From NCBI GenBank assembly GCA_008973525.1, contig WACJ01000402.1:372001-436000 (forward strand): DNA of 64,000 nt. Direction: 5' to 3'. Positions 47,536 to 57,413 of this stretch are shown one piece after another. This DNA comes from Stenopsyche tienmushanensis. Its lineage: Eukaryota; Arthropoda; Insecta; Trichoptera; Stenopsychidae. Every line of letters begins with the position of its first letter. Position 1 is the first letter of the stretch. Position numbers and translations under genes: made by a program. Under the pieces are notes generated by a model. The model was given only the letters and a program-made list of their open reading frames with translations, did no database searches and had not been told where the DNA came from.

Positions 47536-48097
47536 CTAAAACTTATAGCTGGGACCGGGTGAATTTCAGGATTATTCCGAGATATATTATGTTTTTTTTA
47601 AATTGATATAACTTCGAAACCAGTTGGTGTAAATTAATAAAATTTTTAGCTTCGTCTCCGGGATACTTATAAGTATAAGGAAACGTTACTAAATCATTGG
47701 TACTGAACCTTGGGTTTGTGTAAGAGAGAAGTATTTAAAAAAAAAAAAAAAAAAAACTATTATTTTCACATTTTTTTTGAATTAAAAAACAATTAACAAG
47801 TTATAATCAAATTTATTCATAAATTTAGTTGAGTTTGTCCATATCAAGGTCATTCAGTGGTTCTCAATTGGCGAATTAATCGCCATCTAAAATATATCGT
47901 AAAATAAATGCTGATTGTGATATTTTTCTATTCAATAATAATTACCGATATTTGTTAAATTCTTTCGAAGACAGGAAACAATAAACAATGTTGTCCTTTG
48001 TAATTGCATTTCAAAAGATCTGCCCCTTTCACATTTTTGAAGGGATATATTGTTAAAATGTTTCCTTTTATTCTTAGTGTTTCATTTATGATGATGC
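47536..48097. other. probable interior of a deleted piggyBac element
   Basis: AT-rich and non-coding, with a 20-bp poly-A run (47737-47756). It lies between the terminus at 47507 and the coding remnant, where the rest of a transposase gene would be expected. Confidence 0.35.
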
Positions 48098-48370
48098 TTA
48101 TGAACATATTTCTAGAAACAACAATACACGCCAAAAATGGTATATTTGTAAATACATTTCTTGCTGTATCAATTTCTGATCTAAAGGTACATCTGGAGTA
48201 TCGGGTTCTGAATCAGAAGATTCTTGAATATTCATTATTCGTGATCGCGGTAAGCGAACTTCTGAGTTCGAAAGCTCATCATCACTGTCACTATCTTCAT
48301 AATAATCATCAGGTATGTCTGAAAGACAATCTTCGTAATTTTCTTCCAAATGTGATTGATCGTTATCCAT
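48098..48370 (-). pseudogene. piggyBac-type transposase N-terminal remnant
   Basis: The first ATG is at 48368-48370. The frame reads MDNDQSHLEENYEDCLSDIP, DDYYEDSDSDDELSNSEVRL and SSDSEPDTPDVPLD. Such a long acidic, serine-rich N-terminus, with DIPxD and SDSE blocks before a conserved core, is typical of piggyBac transposases. After that the frame runs about 20 residues without recognisable sequence and stops. The catalytic DDD domain and the cysteine-rich C-terminus are missing. The nearby TTAACAC terminus at 47507 supports the call. A host acidic protein exon is the main alternative. Confidence 0.45.
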
Positions 48371-49171
48371 TATGAAGGTATTCAAATTTTCACAATAAAG
48401 TTATTCAGCTTCCACAAGTTTCTTAAACCGAATTTTTCAAAATCGAGAATCACGACGCGAAGTGTCCTATACCTAGAACATAATTCCGCGACTATAACCC
48501 GAATACTAAGTACATAATATGTATTATCGAAAATTTGTTGTGCAGTACTGTCTCCTTTCCTCCAATTATGTTATACGAATTGTCCAAATATTTTTTTTGA
48601 CCATTGGCTTGCATTATTGGACAAGATGCAAACAAAGACGTGAAGTTTCAATGGTTTAGAAAGCTTACACAATACTCGCCCACCCCAACTGAAGGGCGGA
48701 TCTAGCAAAATCGTTACAAAAAGCAGAAAAAAAACCTGAGATCGCCCAAATGTCAGAATTCAATTGCACTGCAAGCGCAAGTGTCAAAATGTCTTTATTT
48801 TTTTATATAAGATATAATAATAATTTTGGTTTTCATCCTCTAATAAAAAGGTAATAGGTGGAATTATGATTGTATTTAGAAAAGAACAAAAAAAAAACCT
48901 AAAAAATGTTGGTTCGGTTCCGGTCCCTGGTATTTACAAGTCGTGTAATATATTACGCATATTTTTTATATTCGCTTTTTAAACCTTCATACATGCATAT
49001 ATTATACTTATGATATATGTTATGTAGTTTAAAAATGTTTAAAATCGGCTCGGTAAATTTTAATTTTGGTTAAAACCTCAAATAAAATATTGTTTTAGTT
49101 TCAATTACGATTGTCCATAGTGTGGAATATATTACGCGTATTTTTTTTTAAATTATATTTTAAAATCTTTA
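48371..49171. other. no recognised feature
   Basis: AT-rich with several A and T runs. The last base, A at 49171, is the host base at the Helitron insertion site. Confidence 0.5.
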
Positions 49172-49655
49172 TCTAATATATAAAAATAAGTTGCGTTTCC
49201 CGTCTAATGCTCGGGCGAAATGGGTTGATATGCGCGTTCATCGGATTGAGACAAAACTTGGTCCACTTATTGCCAAGGGATCAGGGGGTGACATAGGCAT
49301 AGTACGATTAACTTACAGTAGATTTTTAATTCAAAACTTAATGTGTGAAAGTTGTTGATTCTGACGTGTTTGAGATTATGCGTTGCTAAGGCGTTGCTAA
49401 GGCTATAGGTATATAGTACCTACAAGTTGCAGCAGGTGGCGTGTGTGTCGTCATACACATGGCCATAGACAATGGCCTAAAATCAAAGAGCAAACGTCAA
49501 ACGGCGAAGTACCATAGACATACGCCTGCATTCAAATAGCAAACGTCAAACGTCAATGTTATTTGCAGGTTATCGTGCATTATTACCATCGGCGTGAGTC
49601 AAATTAAATCCAAATTATTTATCGCAAGCACTTTTTAAATGCTTCATTAAAAAAT

Positions 49656-49902
49656 ATGCCGCCCAAACGTTCGTCACTTAGTAAATCTACCAGCGCAGCA
49701 ATGAAGCAAATCGCTTATTCACGCACATCAGAATCAGAACATCGACATGCTGTAACAATCGAAAAAGTACGTTTGAGTGCTATCCGATCAGAATCAGACG
49801 ACCAGCGTACAACGAGAATCGAAAGTACATGTTTATTTGAATATTGCTGCATTTCAATATGATATTCATTACGATTACAGTTTGCATCCCAGTATAAAAT
49901 GG
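49656..49902 (+). pseudogene. Helitron RepHel N-terminus
   Basis: Starts at an ATG: MPPKRSSLSKSTSAAMKQIA, then SAIRSESDDQRTTRIES. This is the basic, repeat-rich start typical of Helitron proteins (MPPKR…, then repeats of xxRxxETxEQRxxRLE). A frameshift follows near 49840, after which another frame reads FQYDIHYDYSLHPS, and then MDK at the MITE insertion point. Only one of the usual several charged repeats is left. Confidence 0.6.
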
Positions 49903-49908
49903 ATAAAG
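49902..49908. repeat. target-site duplication of nested MITE (left)
   Basis: GGATAAA(G) at 49901-49908 recurs at 50099-50106. Depending on whether the shared G is counted, the duplication is 7 or 8 bp. Confidence 0.7.
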
Positions 49909-50098
49909 GTTAAATCCTGTTAACGGGGAGCAAATTTATTGGTAAATTGAAAACGCCTTCATTTCGACACAAAGAAAACAAACAAACCTAACCTAACCAG
50001 ATTTTAATTTAAATTTAATTTTTAAAAAAACAAGAAACAAATGAATAATTATTTTATTTAATAACAATATGTTTGCCCCCCGTTAACAGGATTGTACC
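49908..50098. mobile_element. MITE nested in Helitron 1 (about 190 bp)
   Basis: The ends GGTTAAATCCTGTTAACGGG and CCCGTTAACAGGATTGTACC are inverted repeats with only a few mismatches. The flanking GGATAAA(G) is duplicated. Removing the element rejoins MDK to VCEYCGSLKFNNETPGM, a recognised Helitron segment, so the insertion is certain. The interior is AT-rich and non-coding. The superfamily is uncertain: a 7-8-bp duplication allows hAT, P or Merlin. Confidence 0.75.
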
Positions 50099-50106
50099 GG
50101 ATAAAG

Positions 50107-50908
50107 TGTGTGAGTATTGCGGTTCACTTAAGTTTAACAATGAAACACCAGGAATGGCAAAGTTTAATTGCATCCACCACCTGATGACGGATATCTGCAA
50201 TACAGACGCAGGAGTTCATACAGCAGCAATCAGATAAAGAAATGTTGACGTTGAAATCAACAATAGATGGATCTCCTTTTTCATCGAAAACATTCAAAGC
50301 GCATACCAACGTCGCAGATTGTCGTTCAGTCAAATCTATCAAATACATATGCAAATAGGCAGTGATATGGCAGTATTGAAAGACCTGATGCGCGCAACGA
50401 TCGAGTTCAAACTCAATTTCAAACAAGTCGATATATCAGTAGTGACTGGGCTCTTTGGCCTATTTTGAGCTTCTCAATTCACATTCGCAATCCGGATGTT
50501 GTTCATCTCAGTGTTCATCTTGAAAATGGACAAAGGCAGACACGGCAAGAAATGTTATTGCTCAACACTTGCGCTGTGTGAAGAAGTTGTATTTGCAGAG
50601 ACGCTATTGTACGCACAAGTTCCTAACTATTATACATGAAATACTACATCCGAGAATTTTCAACGACGTAAGCAAGGGATGCGTGATGAAGGCTATCGAA
50701 ATCTGTATTCATCTGATGCATTGGGCCCTATTTACACATTACATCCAAATAAAGCCGAGTGTTACTATTTAAGAATACTGTTGGTTAATCTCAAAGGTCC
50801 TACTTCATTGAGAACGGTCGAACGGAAATTCGAACATTGTTCGCCATCATTTTAACCACATGTTCGCCATCCAACCCAAAAGATTTGTGGTAAAAATTCA
50901 GAGAAGAT
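50107..50908 (+). pseudogene. Helitron-like N-terminal region, broken
   Basis: Plus-strand pieces in several frames: VCEYCGSLKFNNETPGM (a zinc-finger-like CxxC), then FIENIQSAYQRR, then a KYICK..GSDMAV-like piece, RNPDVVHLSVHLENGQR and LLVNLKGPTS. All are recognisable waypoints of insect Helitron proteins between the N-terminus and the helicase. Frameshifts and deletions separate them. The rolling-circle nuclease motifs (two histidines and two tyrosines) are not visible. The 100-codon minus-strand frame here is a shadow. Confidence 0.55.
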
Positions 50909-51632
50909 TTGAGCGAAGACATTTTACATACCGTTAGCAATGATAATTCCATTGAGTTTTCGGTCAATATTTTCAATCAAGCTCTGATCGAAATCGAAGA
51001 CATTTGCTTAACCATCAACATCAAAGAATTCATTCAACAAGAATTCGTTCTGCACTTGAACAGTAGTACAATGCTAATTATTTGGATGCATTTGTCGAAG
51101 CAAACGAACAACTTTTGCTTGCGGAACAAAAATTGACCTACGATACAATTACAAATGATCTGGTCTTCTTTGATGCGCCTGGCGGTACTGGAAAAACGTT
51201 TCTCATCAGTTTACTATTGGCTCACATTCGATCTCAAAATAGAATTGCTTTAGCTCTTGCTTCATTAGGTATTGCGGCAACATTATTAGATGGTGGACGA
51301 ACAGCGCATTCGGCACTCAAATTGCCATTAGATATGCATTTATTGGAAGCTCCGACATGTAACATTCCTAAAGTTTCTGACATAGCTAACGTTTTGAAAA
51401 TTTGCAAGGTGATTATGGTGGGACGAATGCAATGCTTGATCGAACTCTTAAAGACTTACGATCAAATGCAAAACCGTTTGGTGGCGCTCTAATTTTATTA
51501 TGTGACGACTTTCGACAACCTCTTCCAGTGATGCTTTCATCGACACCAGCTGATGCTTGCCTCAAAGCATCACATCTTTGGAGAGACGTGCGAAAACTGA
51601 CACTAAAGAAAAATATGCGCGTACATTTGTAG
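50909..51632 (+). pseudogene. Helitron PIF1-like helicase, copy 1
   Basis: Starts with SEDILHTVSNDNSIEFSVNI then NQALIEIEDICL, the linker before the helicase. A second frame (51082-51492) has FFDAPGGTGKTFLISLLLAH, the Walker A (GGTGKT) of SF1 PIF1 helicases, and LASLGIAATLLDGGRTAHSA. A shift near 51400 leads to NAKPFGGALILLCDDFRQPL, where Walker-B-like and DFRQ motifs are normal, and then WRDVRKLTLKKNMRVHL ending in TAG. GIIWDEC, the usual Walker B, is altered here. About 12 codons are deleted after it. Not functional. Confidence 0.8.
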
Positions 51633-52300
51633 CGTGATGCGTCGGCAGCCACATTTTTAAAACGACTATTGAACATTGGTGAAGGAAAAGTGCATGTTGA
51701 TGCTACCAAGTTTATTTCATTTCCATCGAACTTTTGCGTTGTTGTGCCATCCATCGATTTACTCATTCAGAAAGTTTTTCCGCAGATTTTTAGTAATTAT
51801 AAAAATCATTATTGGTTTTGCGAACATGCTATTTTGGCAGCAAAAAACACCGACGTTAATGCAATCAACCACACAATACAATAACAAATTGCAAGCGATT
51901 CTGTTACCTACAAATCGATTGACAGCGCCATGAATGCAGACCAAGTTGTTAACTATCCGATCGAGTTTTTAAATTTGTCGGATCTTCCTGATGTGCCACC
52001 GTACAAATTGGAACAAGACTCACTATGAAGAAACTGATGCCGAAAATCATCGAGAAAACTATATATTCTTAATGGAAAGTCGAAAGGAGAAGATGTGCTC
52101 ATTTCCACCGACGTGCCATTTGATAAGAGACGACTGCAGCTCCCCGTTGGACTTGCATTCTCAATGACCATCAACAAGGCACTTCAAGTGTGCGGAAGAA
52201 TCTAGAAAATCCACGTTGGATAGCCGAGAAATTTATTTGTATTTGCTAAAGATGGAAAAACCAAAACTATTGTCCACCCTAAAGCACTTAGCAGAACAAT
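51633..52300 (+). pseudogene. Helitron helicase C-terminal part, copy 1
   Basis: Beyond the TAG, coding resemblance continues: RDASAATFLKRLLNIGEGKV, then NYKNHYWFCEHAILAAKNTD, YPIEFLNLSDLPDVPP and finally LQLPVGLAFSMTINKALQVC with NLFVFAKDGKTKTI. These are the conserved end of PIF1/Helitron helicases; the normal INKSQGQ motif is reduced to INKALQ. Multiple frameshifts and stops. Confidence 0.65.
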
Positions 52301-53050
52301 TAAGTAAACAAAATTTATGCTTTTAATAATTTTTTCTTTATATATCATTCAATTTCAATAAATGTATTCATTATCGGAAAAAAAAATCATTATTTATATC
52401 ATTGTTAATTAAACAAGATAACTCTTTCAAATTTCAAATGGTATTTTTAGAACTATTTCTTCTGTGGCAGCAACGCGCCGGGTACCAGCTAGTCTAATAT
52501 ATAAAAATAAGTTGCGTTTCCCGTCTAATGCTCGGGCGAAATGGGTTGATATGCGCGTTCATCGGATTGAGACAAAACTTGGTCCACTTATTGCCAAGGG
52601 ATCAGGGGGTGACATAGGCATAGTACAATTAACTTACAGTAGATTTTTAATTCAAAACTTAATGTGTGAAAGTTGTTGATTCTGACGTGTTTGAGATTAT
52701 GCGTTGCTAAGGCTATAGGTATATAGTACCTACAAGTTGCAGTAGGAGGCGTCGTGTCGTCGTCACATACAACGCATACGTCAAACGTCAATGTCATTTG
52801 CAGGTTATCCATCGGCGTGAGTCAATTATATCCAAATTATTTATCGCAAGCACTTTTAAAATGCTTCATTTCATTCATCGCTTATTCACGTACGTAACAA
52901 CCGAAAAAGTACGTTTGAGTGCTATCCGATAAAAAATCAGACGACCAACGTGCAACGAGAATCGAAAGTACATGTTGATTTGAATATTGCTGCATTTCAA
53001 TATGATATTCATTACGATTACAGATTGCATCCCAGTGTAAAATGGATAAA

Positions 53051-53220
53051 GGTTAAATCCTGTTAACGAGGGGCAAATTTATTGGTAAATTGAAAACGCC
53101 TTCATTTCGACACAATGAAAACAAACAAACCTAACCTAACCAGATTTGAATTTAAATTTAATTTAAAAAATAAAAAACAAGAATCAAATGAATAATTATT
53201 TTATTTAATAACAATATGTT
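53051..53220. mobile_element. nested MITE, left part only, in Helitron 2
   Basis: Begins GGTTAAATCCTGTTAACGAG after GGATAAA at the same point as in copy 1. It shares the interior up to ATAACAATATGTT and is cut there by the deletion; the right terminal repeat and second duplication are missing. Confidence 0.75.
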
Positions 53221-53237
53221 GACGATTGATTTGATTT

Positions 53238-53289
53238 GATCAGAGCTTGATTTTCAATTGATTGATTGATTTTCAATCAAGCTCTGATC
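53238..53289. repeat. inverted repeat at the Helitron 2 deletion junction
   Basis: GATCAGAGCTTGATT (53238-53252) and AATCAAGCTCTGATC (53275-53289) are perfect 15-bp inverted copies with a 22-bp spacer rich in GATT. Only the right arm exists in copy 1, so the left arm arose with the deletion. Confidence 0.75.
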
Positions 53290-53931
53290 GAAATCGAAGA
53301 CATTTGCTTAACCATCAACATCAAAGAATTCATTCAACAAGAATTCGTTCTGCACTTGAACAGCAGTACAATGCTAATGATTTGGATGCATTTGTCGAAG
53401 CAAACGAACAAATTTTGCTTGCGGAACAAAAATTGACCTACGATACAATTACAAATGATCTGTTCTTCCTTGATGCGCCTGGCGGTACTGGAAAAACGTA
53501 TCTCATCACTTTACTATTGGCTCACATTCGATCTCAAAATAGAATTGCTTTAGCTCTTGCTTCATTAGGTATTCCGGCAACATTATTAGATGGTGGACGA
53601 ACAGCGCATTCGGCATTCAAATTGCCATTAGATATGCATTTATTGGAAGCTCTGACATGTAACATTCCTAAAGTTTTTGACATAGCTAAAGTTTTGAAAA
53701 TTTGCAAGGGGATTATCTGGGACGAATGCAATGCTTGATCGAACTCTTAAAGACTTACGATCAAATGCAAAACCGTTTGGTGGCGCTCTAATTTTATTAT
53801 GTGGCGACTTTCGACAACCTCTTCCAGTGATGCTTTCATCGACACCAGCTGATGCTTGCCTCAAAGCATCGCATCTTTGGAGAGACGTGCGAAAACTGAC
53901 ATTAAAGACAAATATGCGCGTACATTTGTAG
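53290..53931 (+). pseudogene. Helitron PIF1-like helicase, copy 2
   Basis: Open from the linker to 53738 in one frame: YNANDLDAFVEANEQILLAE, FLDAPGGTGKTYLITLLLAH (Walker A) and VLKICKGIIWDECNA (Walker B, better kept than in copy 1). The same roughly 12-codon loss after WDEC shifts the frame to LDRTLKDLRSNAKPFGGALI, LLCGDFRQPLPVML and the shared TAG after MRVHL. Compared with copy 1 it keeps GDFRQ intact. The first ATG of the frame (53262) lies in junction filler and is unlikely to be a true start. Confidence 0.8.
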
Positions 53932-54610
53932 CGTGATGCGTCGGCAGCCACATTTTTAAAACGACTATTGAACATTGGTGAAGGAAAAGTGCATGTTGAT
54001 GCTACCAAGTTTATTTAATTTCCATCGAACTTTTGCGTTGTTGTGCCATCCATCGATTTACTCATTCAGAAAGTTTTTCCGCAGATTTTTAGTAATTATA
54101 AAAATCATTATTGGCTTTGCGAACATGCTATTTTGGCAGCAGAAAACACCGACGTCAATACAATCAACCACACAATACAATAACAAATTGCAAATGATTC
54201 TGTTACCTACAAATCGATTGATAGCGCCATGAATGCAGACCAAGTTACTAACTATCCAATCGAGTTTTTAAATTCGTCAGATCTTCCTGATGTGCCACCT
54301 TACAAATTGGAACAAGACTCACTATGAAGAAATTGATGCCGAATATCATCGAAACAACTATATATTCTTAATGGAAAGTCGAAAGGAGAAGATGTGCTCA
54401 TTCTCACCGACGTGCAATTTGATAAGAGACGACTGCAGCTCCCCGTTGGGCTTGCATTCTCAATGACCATCAACAAGGCACTTCAAGTGTGCGGAAGAAT
54501 CTAGAAAATCCACGTTGGACAGCCGAGAAATTTATTTGTATTTGTTAAAGACGGAAAAGCCAAAACTATTCTCTACCCTAAAGCACTTAGCAGAACAATT
54601 AAGTAAGCAA
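53932..54610 (+). pseudogene. Helitron helicase C-terminal part, copy 2
   Basis: Parallel to 51633-52300: RDASAATFLKRLLNIGEGKV, HYWLCEHAILAAENTDVNTI, LQLPVGLAFSMTINKALQVC and NLFVFVKDGKAKTI. Same broken order, with a few private changes such as a TAA where copy 1 has TCA near 54017. Confidence 0.65.
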
Positions 54611-54840
54611 AATGTACGCTTTTAATATTTTTTTCTTTATATATCATTCAATATCAATAAATGTATTAATTGTCGGAAAAAATATCATTATTTATATCAT
54701 TGCTAATTAAACAAGATAACTCTTTCAAATTTCAAATGATATTTTTAGAACTATTTCTTCTGTGGCAGCAACGCGCCGGGTACCAGCTAGTATATATATA
54801 AAACTAGCTACATCTCTGAAACAGGTTAAAAATGTCTAGC

Positions 54841-54958
54841 AGCAGTGCTGTGATTTTTTTTATGTGTGTAGTTCGTCGCGCACAAATCTGTGCGTACGGG
54901 CTTTTGATCCAAATTTTCGAGGCGCACAGATTTGTGCGTACGGTCTTCAATGTGTTAA
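54841..54958 (-). repeat. piggyBac-like end with subterminal repeats
   Basis: On the minus strand from the TTAA at 54955-54958: TTAACACATTGAAGACCGT, then GCACAAATCTGTGC and, 43 bp on, GCACAGATTTGTGC. The two copies (54922-54943 and 54878-54899) are near-identical as direct repeats, and their 14-bp cores are also reverse complements of each other. No opposite end is seen. Confidence 0.45.
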
Positions 54959-55827
54959 TATCTGCGGTGTTATGAGATCGAGGAACACAAAAAAAGCGAT
55001 CACGACCTCCATTATAATTCATGAGTGATGTGCTGCCAGTTCGTATACAACAGACGCGCTACGATATCAATTACATGCAAACGTGCAGATCATTCGAACC
55101 ATATACATGTAATAAAGAATTTCAAGGTCCGATATTGAAATTAGTCATTATAACCTACGAGAGCGTCTATCTTTATACGCCCAATTTTGTTGCGAGGATA
55201 AATAATGAAGGCCCACGGGCGTCCGATATTCGGGTCGGATGTTCGGAATTGTTATGGAAAACGGCGACAATGCATCATATAATGACATGCAAATCGTTCG
55301 AAAGGACATCATGACGAATCTTTAATAACTCCCGAATATGATTTTCGAACACAAAAGAAGCAGACGTGCCGCTAGAAAAACAATCTTCGACCCGTCAATC
55401 ACGAAAGCAATTAAAGACAATGACTAAGACGGTGGATGAGCATATTAAGTCTTACGAATTTCGATCGGTGATATGTATCGTGTGAAATTCGACGAATCAT
55501 GCTTCATAGTCGTATCTCAAGGTAAACGAAACTATCGGAAGCAAAATTGATAGTAGTAGGTATTCGCTTGTGGCGTGCTGTGAGGACAGTACGTACGCGC
55601 CGTGCGTTTTGCACAATCTATACCGAACCGACAATTCATACATAAAAGCGTCTGATACCTCATACATAATTGGGCAATCATAAAAATATCCCCTCAAAGA
55701 TCAAAAATGCAACGACTGGTCAATCAAAAAAGATCAATTATATTACCAGGTCATTTGTCAATGACCCCAACCCTTAGGCACAAACATGAATGAACAAGAA
55801 GTGCCTCTTGAAGAAACGAAATGACCG
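54959..55827. other. no recognised feature
   Basis: A 97-codon plus frame (55021-55314, with ATG) and a 66-codon minus frame. No motif recognised. Confidence 0.4.
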
Positions 55828-55918
55828 GACCTCTCCGAGCTTCAATGTACAAGAATGCTCTTTCTGAATAGTGGAGGGGGAAACGGAGGGTCCCCGTAAG
55901 TACTCCCGTAGGGGTTAA
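55828..55918. repeat. piggyBac-type MITE family A fragment
   Basis: GAGCTTCAATGTACAAGAAT, GCTCTTTCTGAATAGTGG and CGTAAGTACTCCCGTAGGGG then TTAA at 55915-55918. The best match to the fragment at 13-114. Confidence 0.6.
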
Positions 55919-56282
55919 ACAGTCGTCCAGAAAAGACGTATGTTGATACTTTTTATAAATAGTAAACTATTCGAAGATTGTTTTGAGTTTAAAAAAATAT
56001 TCGGTTTTCGGTGAAGGTGGCTAACGATAATCGGTGAGGGTATGTCCGTTGGGACAACATTTGATGAGTGGTCATAAAAACTCAAATTGAAGAAAATCCA
56101 ACAATAACTATTATAGAAGACCGGTGAATCCTGATCCAACACTCCAAGATGCCTGAACAAAATAGGTGCCTGAACACAAAGTGTTTGGGTCCCACATACT
56201 CTATTTGACCGCAACAATAAGAAACGTCTCACCATATTCAAATTATTGCAAGAAAAAGAGCATTATCGACATTAAAAAGAAC
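55919..56282. other. no recognised feature
   Basis: A 108-codon minus frame (55915-56241) without recognised motif. Confidence 0.4.
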
Positions 56283-56410
56283 AAAAGCAGTGGTTAGCTC
56301 CAGGATAAAAAGCAGTCCCAACCCCGAAATGTTTTGTGCGTGATTGGATGAAGTCCGTTTTAACTTTCAGTTACAAAATAATGCATTTGTTGAAGATGGA
56401 AATTGATTAA
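56283..56410 (+). pseudogene. mariner family M2 relic, left of the nested element
   Basis: QWLAPG, stop, KAVPTPK corresponds to the W..PGE.A motif of the 24.6-kb relic, with further weak similarity (TTTTGTGCGTGATTGGATG). It ends at the TTAA where the Kolobok-like element begins. Confidence 0.55.
56407..56410. repeat. TTAA target site (left)
   Basis: TTAA immediately outside GGGGGTATTCC, matched by TTAA at 58000-58003. Confidence 0.7.
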
Positions 56411-56584
56411 GGGGGTATTCCAATGTGACCGTTTCGAAAAATCGTTTTTTTTTAGTTTGCATTTTTCGATAGTTTGTATCCTTTAAATTGATATTCTAGA
56501 ATCGGTTTGGGTGTTTCCTATCTTGTTGACTAATTATAATGCTCCAATGGAGAGCATCTAACTGCGCGCGCGCTCGGATTTCGA

Positions 56585-57413
56585 AGCAGATACCGCCGTT
56601 TCGTGTATGTTACGCGATTGATTGGCGCTGGTTTGCAAAATATAAACTATCTTTGTGGATATATGGATATTGGCAAGAGTTTTAACGTAAATTTATATTA
56701 TAATATTATAAAATCTATCTCTGAAAGCGTAAACGCTGTGTACGATATTGTGGTTCGTAAAGCCGTTCGAGAAGAAAAAGAGTTAAATGTACAAGCTGGC
56801 CTTCCAGAAAATGAGCTCTCAGTTTCTAGCGATGGTTCGTGGTTCAAGAGAGGATTTTCTTCTCTTCTAGGCATTGTATCACTGATTGGAAAATATTCCG
56901 ATATAATCTTTGATACCATCATAAAATCGAGTTTCTATAAAGCATGCAATGCGTGAATTGGCAAAGAAGATACAAATGAATATAACAAAACACAAGACAC
57001 TTTGAAGCCAATTTATGAAGAGCTGAGCCAAATTGAACTTTTAGAGAGATGCTTAGGTTCCAACACGCAAAATGACAACGAAAGTTTCAATGCTTGCGTT
57101 TGGCACCTAAATAAGTCTATTGCGGCAAAAAAAAAATGGAAATTGCCACCTATAATGCAGCTTGCATAATTGATGAAGGTCAGAAAAGAATACTTAAGAT
57201 CTTGGAAGTCATGGGCTGTTTACTTGGCCCTGGAAGCTTGAGTTTCGCCAAGGACTGCGACAATGCGCGCGTACAACGCCCAGACCAACGCAGCTCCTTT
57301 GCTTCAAAAGCCGCTCGAATTGCAAGGAGAGAAGCTAGAGTGGCTAAAGAAGAAGTCTATGACGAAGAAAAAGGTACCTTGTATGGTTGGGGCATTGCTG
57401 ATCAGTCGAAAAG
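56585..57413 (+). pseudogene. Mutator-like-domain transposase, exon 1 remnant
   Basis: The open frame begins without an ATG at YRRFVYVTRLIGAGLQNINY, continues LSVSSDGSWFKRGFSSLLGI (the conserved D-G-x-W-x-K-R-G motif with a presumed catalytic aspartate), then IIKSSFYKACNA, where a TGA sits at a usually tryptophan position. It goes on KEDTNEYN; a deletion of roughly 200 residues then joins to LKPIYEELSQIELLERCLGS and TQNDNESFNACVW. After a frame shift near 57130 it reads MEIATYNAACIIDEGQKRIL and GTLYGWGIADQSK, the normal C-terminal end. It matches insect proteins annotated with a Mutator-like transposase domain. Inactive. Confidence 0.7.

Larger units (their letters stand above)
49172..52492 (+). 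mobile_element. Helitron copy 1 (3321 bp)
   Basis: Starts TCTAATATATAAAAATAAG after a host A and ends CAACGCGCCGGGTACCAGCTAG: the TC…CTAG termini of Helitrons, without inverted repeats or target duplication. It carries broken pieces of a RepHel protein in the normal order: the MPPKR N-terminus, a Helitron-like N-terminal region (50.1-50.8 kb) and the PIF1-type helicase. It is interrupted by a nested MITE (49909-50098). An autonomous insect Helitron is usually 5-6 kb with a coding region of about 1400 codons; much of the Rep nuclease domain is missing here. The next Helitron begins at the very next base. Confidence 0.88.
52493..54790 (+). mobile_element. Helitron copy 2 (2298 bp), in tandem with copy 1
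   Basis: Its TCTAATATATAAAAATAAG start follows the CTAG of copy 1 with no intervening base, and it ends CGCGCCGGGTACCAGCTAG before a host T. It is very similar to copy 1 over shared parts, with the same TAG after MRVHL and the same left half of the nested MITE (from 53051). It lacks about 0.9 kb between the MITE and the helicase linker. The junction has a short inverted insertion (53238-53289). Confidence 0.88.

Noticed and set aside
50000..50020. CCTAACCTAACC inside the nested MITE, resembling the insect telomere unit TTAGG
   Set aside because: Only about 2.4 units and lying inside a transposon; no telomeric array.
50124..50426. 100-codon minus frame within Helitron 1
   Set aside because: Antisense shadow of the recognised Helitron segment on the plus strand.
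53262..53370. N-terminal part of the long Helitron 2 frame starting at the ATG at 53262
   Set aside because: The ATG lies in filler created by the deletion, and the first codons (…NRRHLLNHQ) are out of frame relative to the true linker; not a real start.
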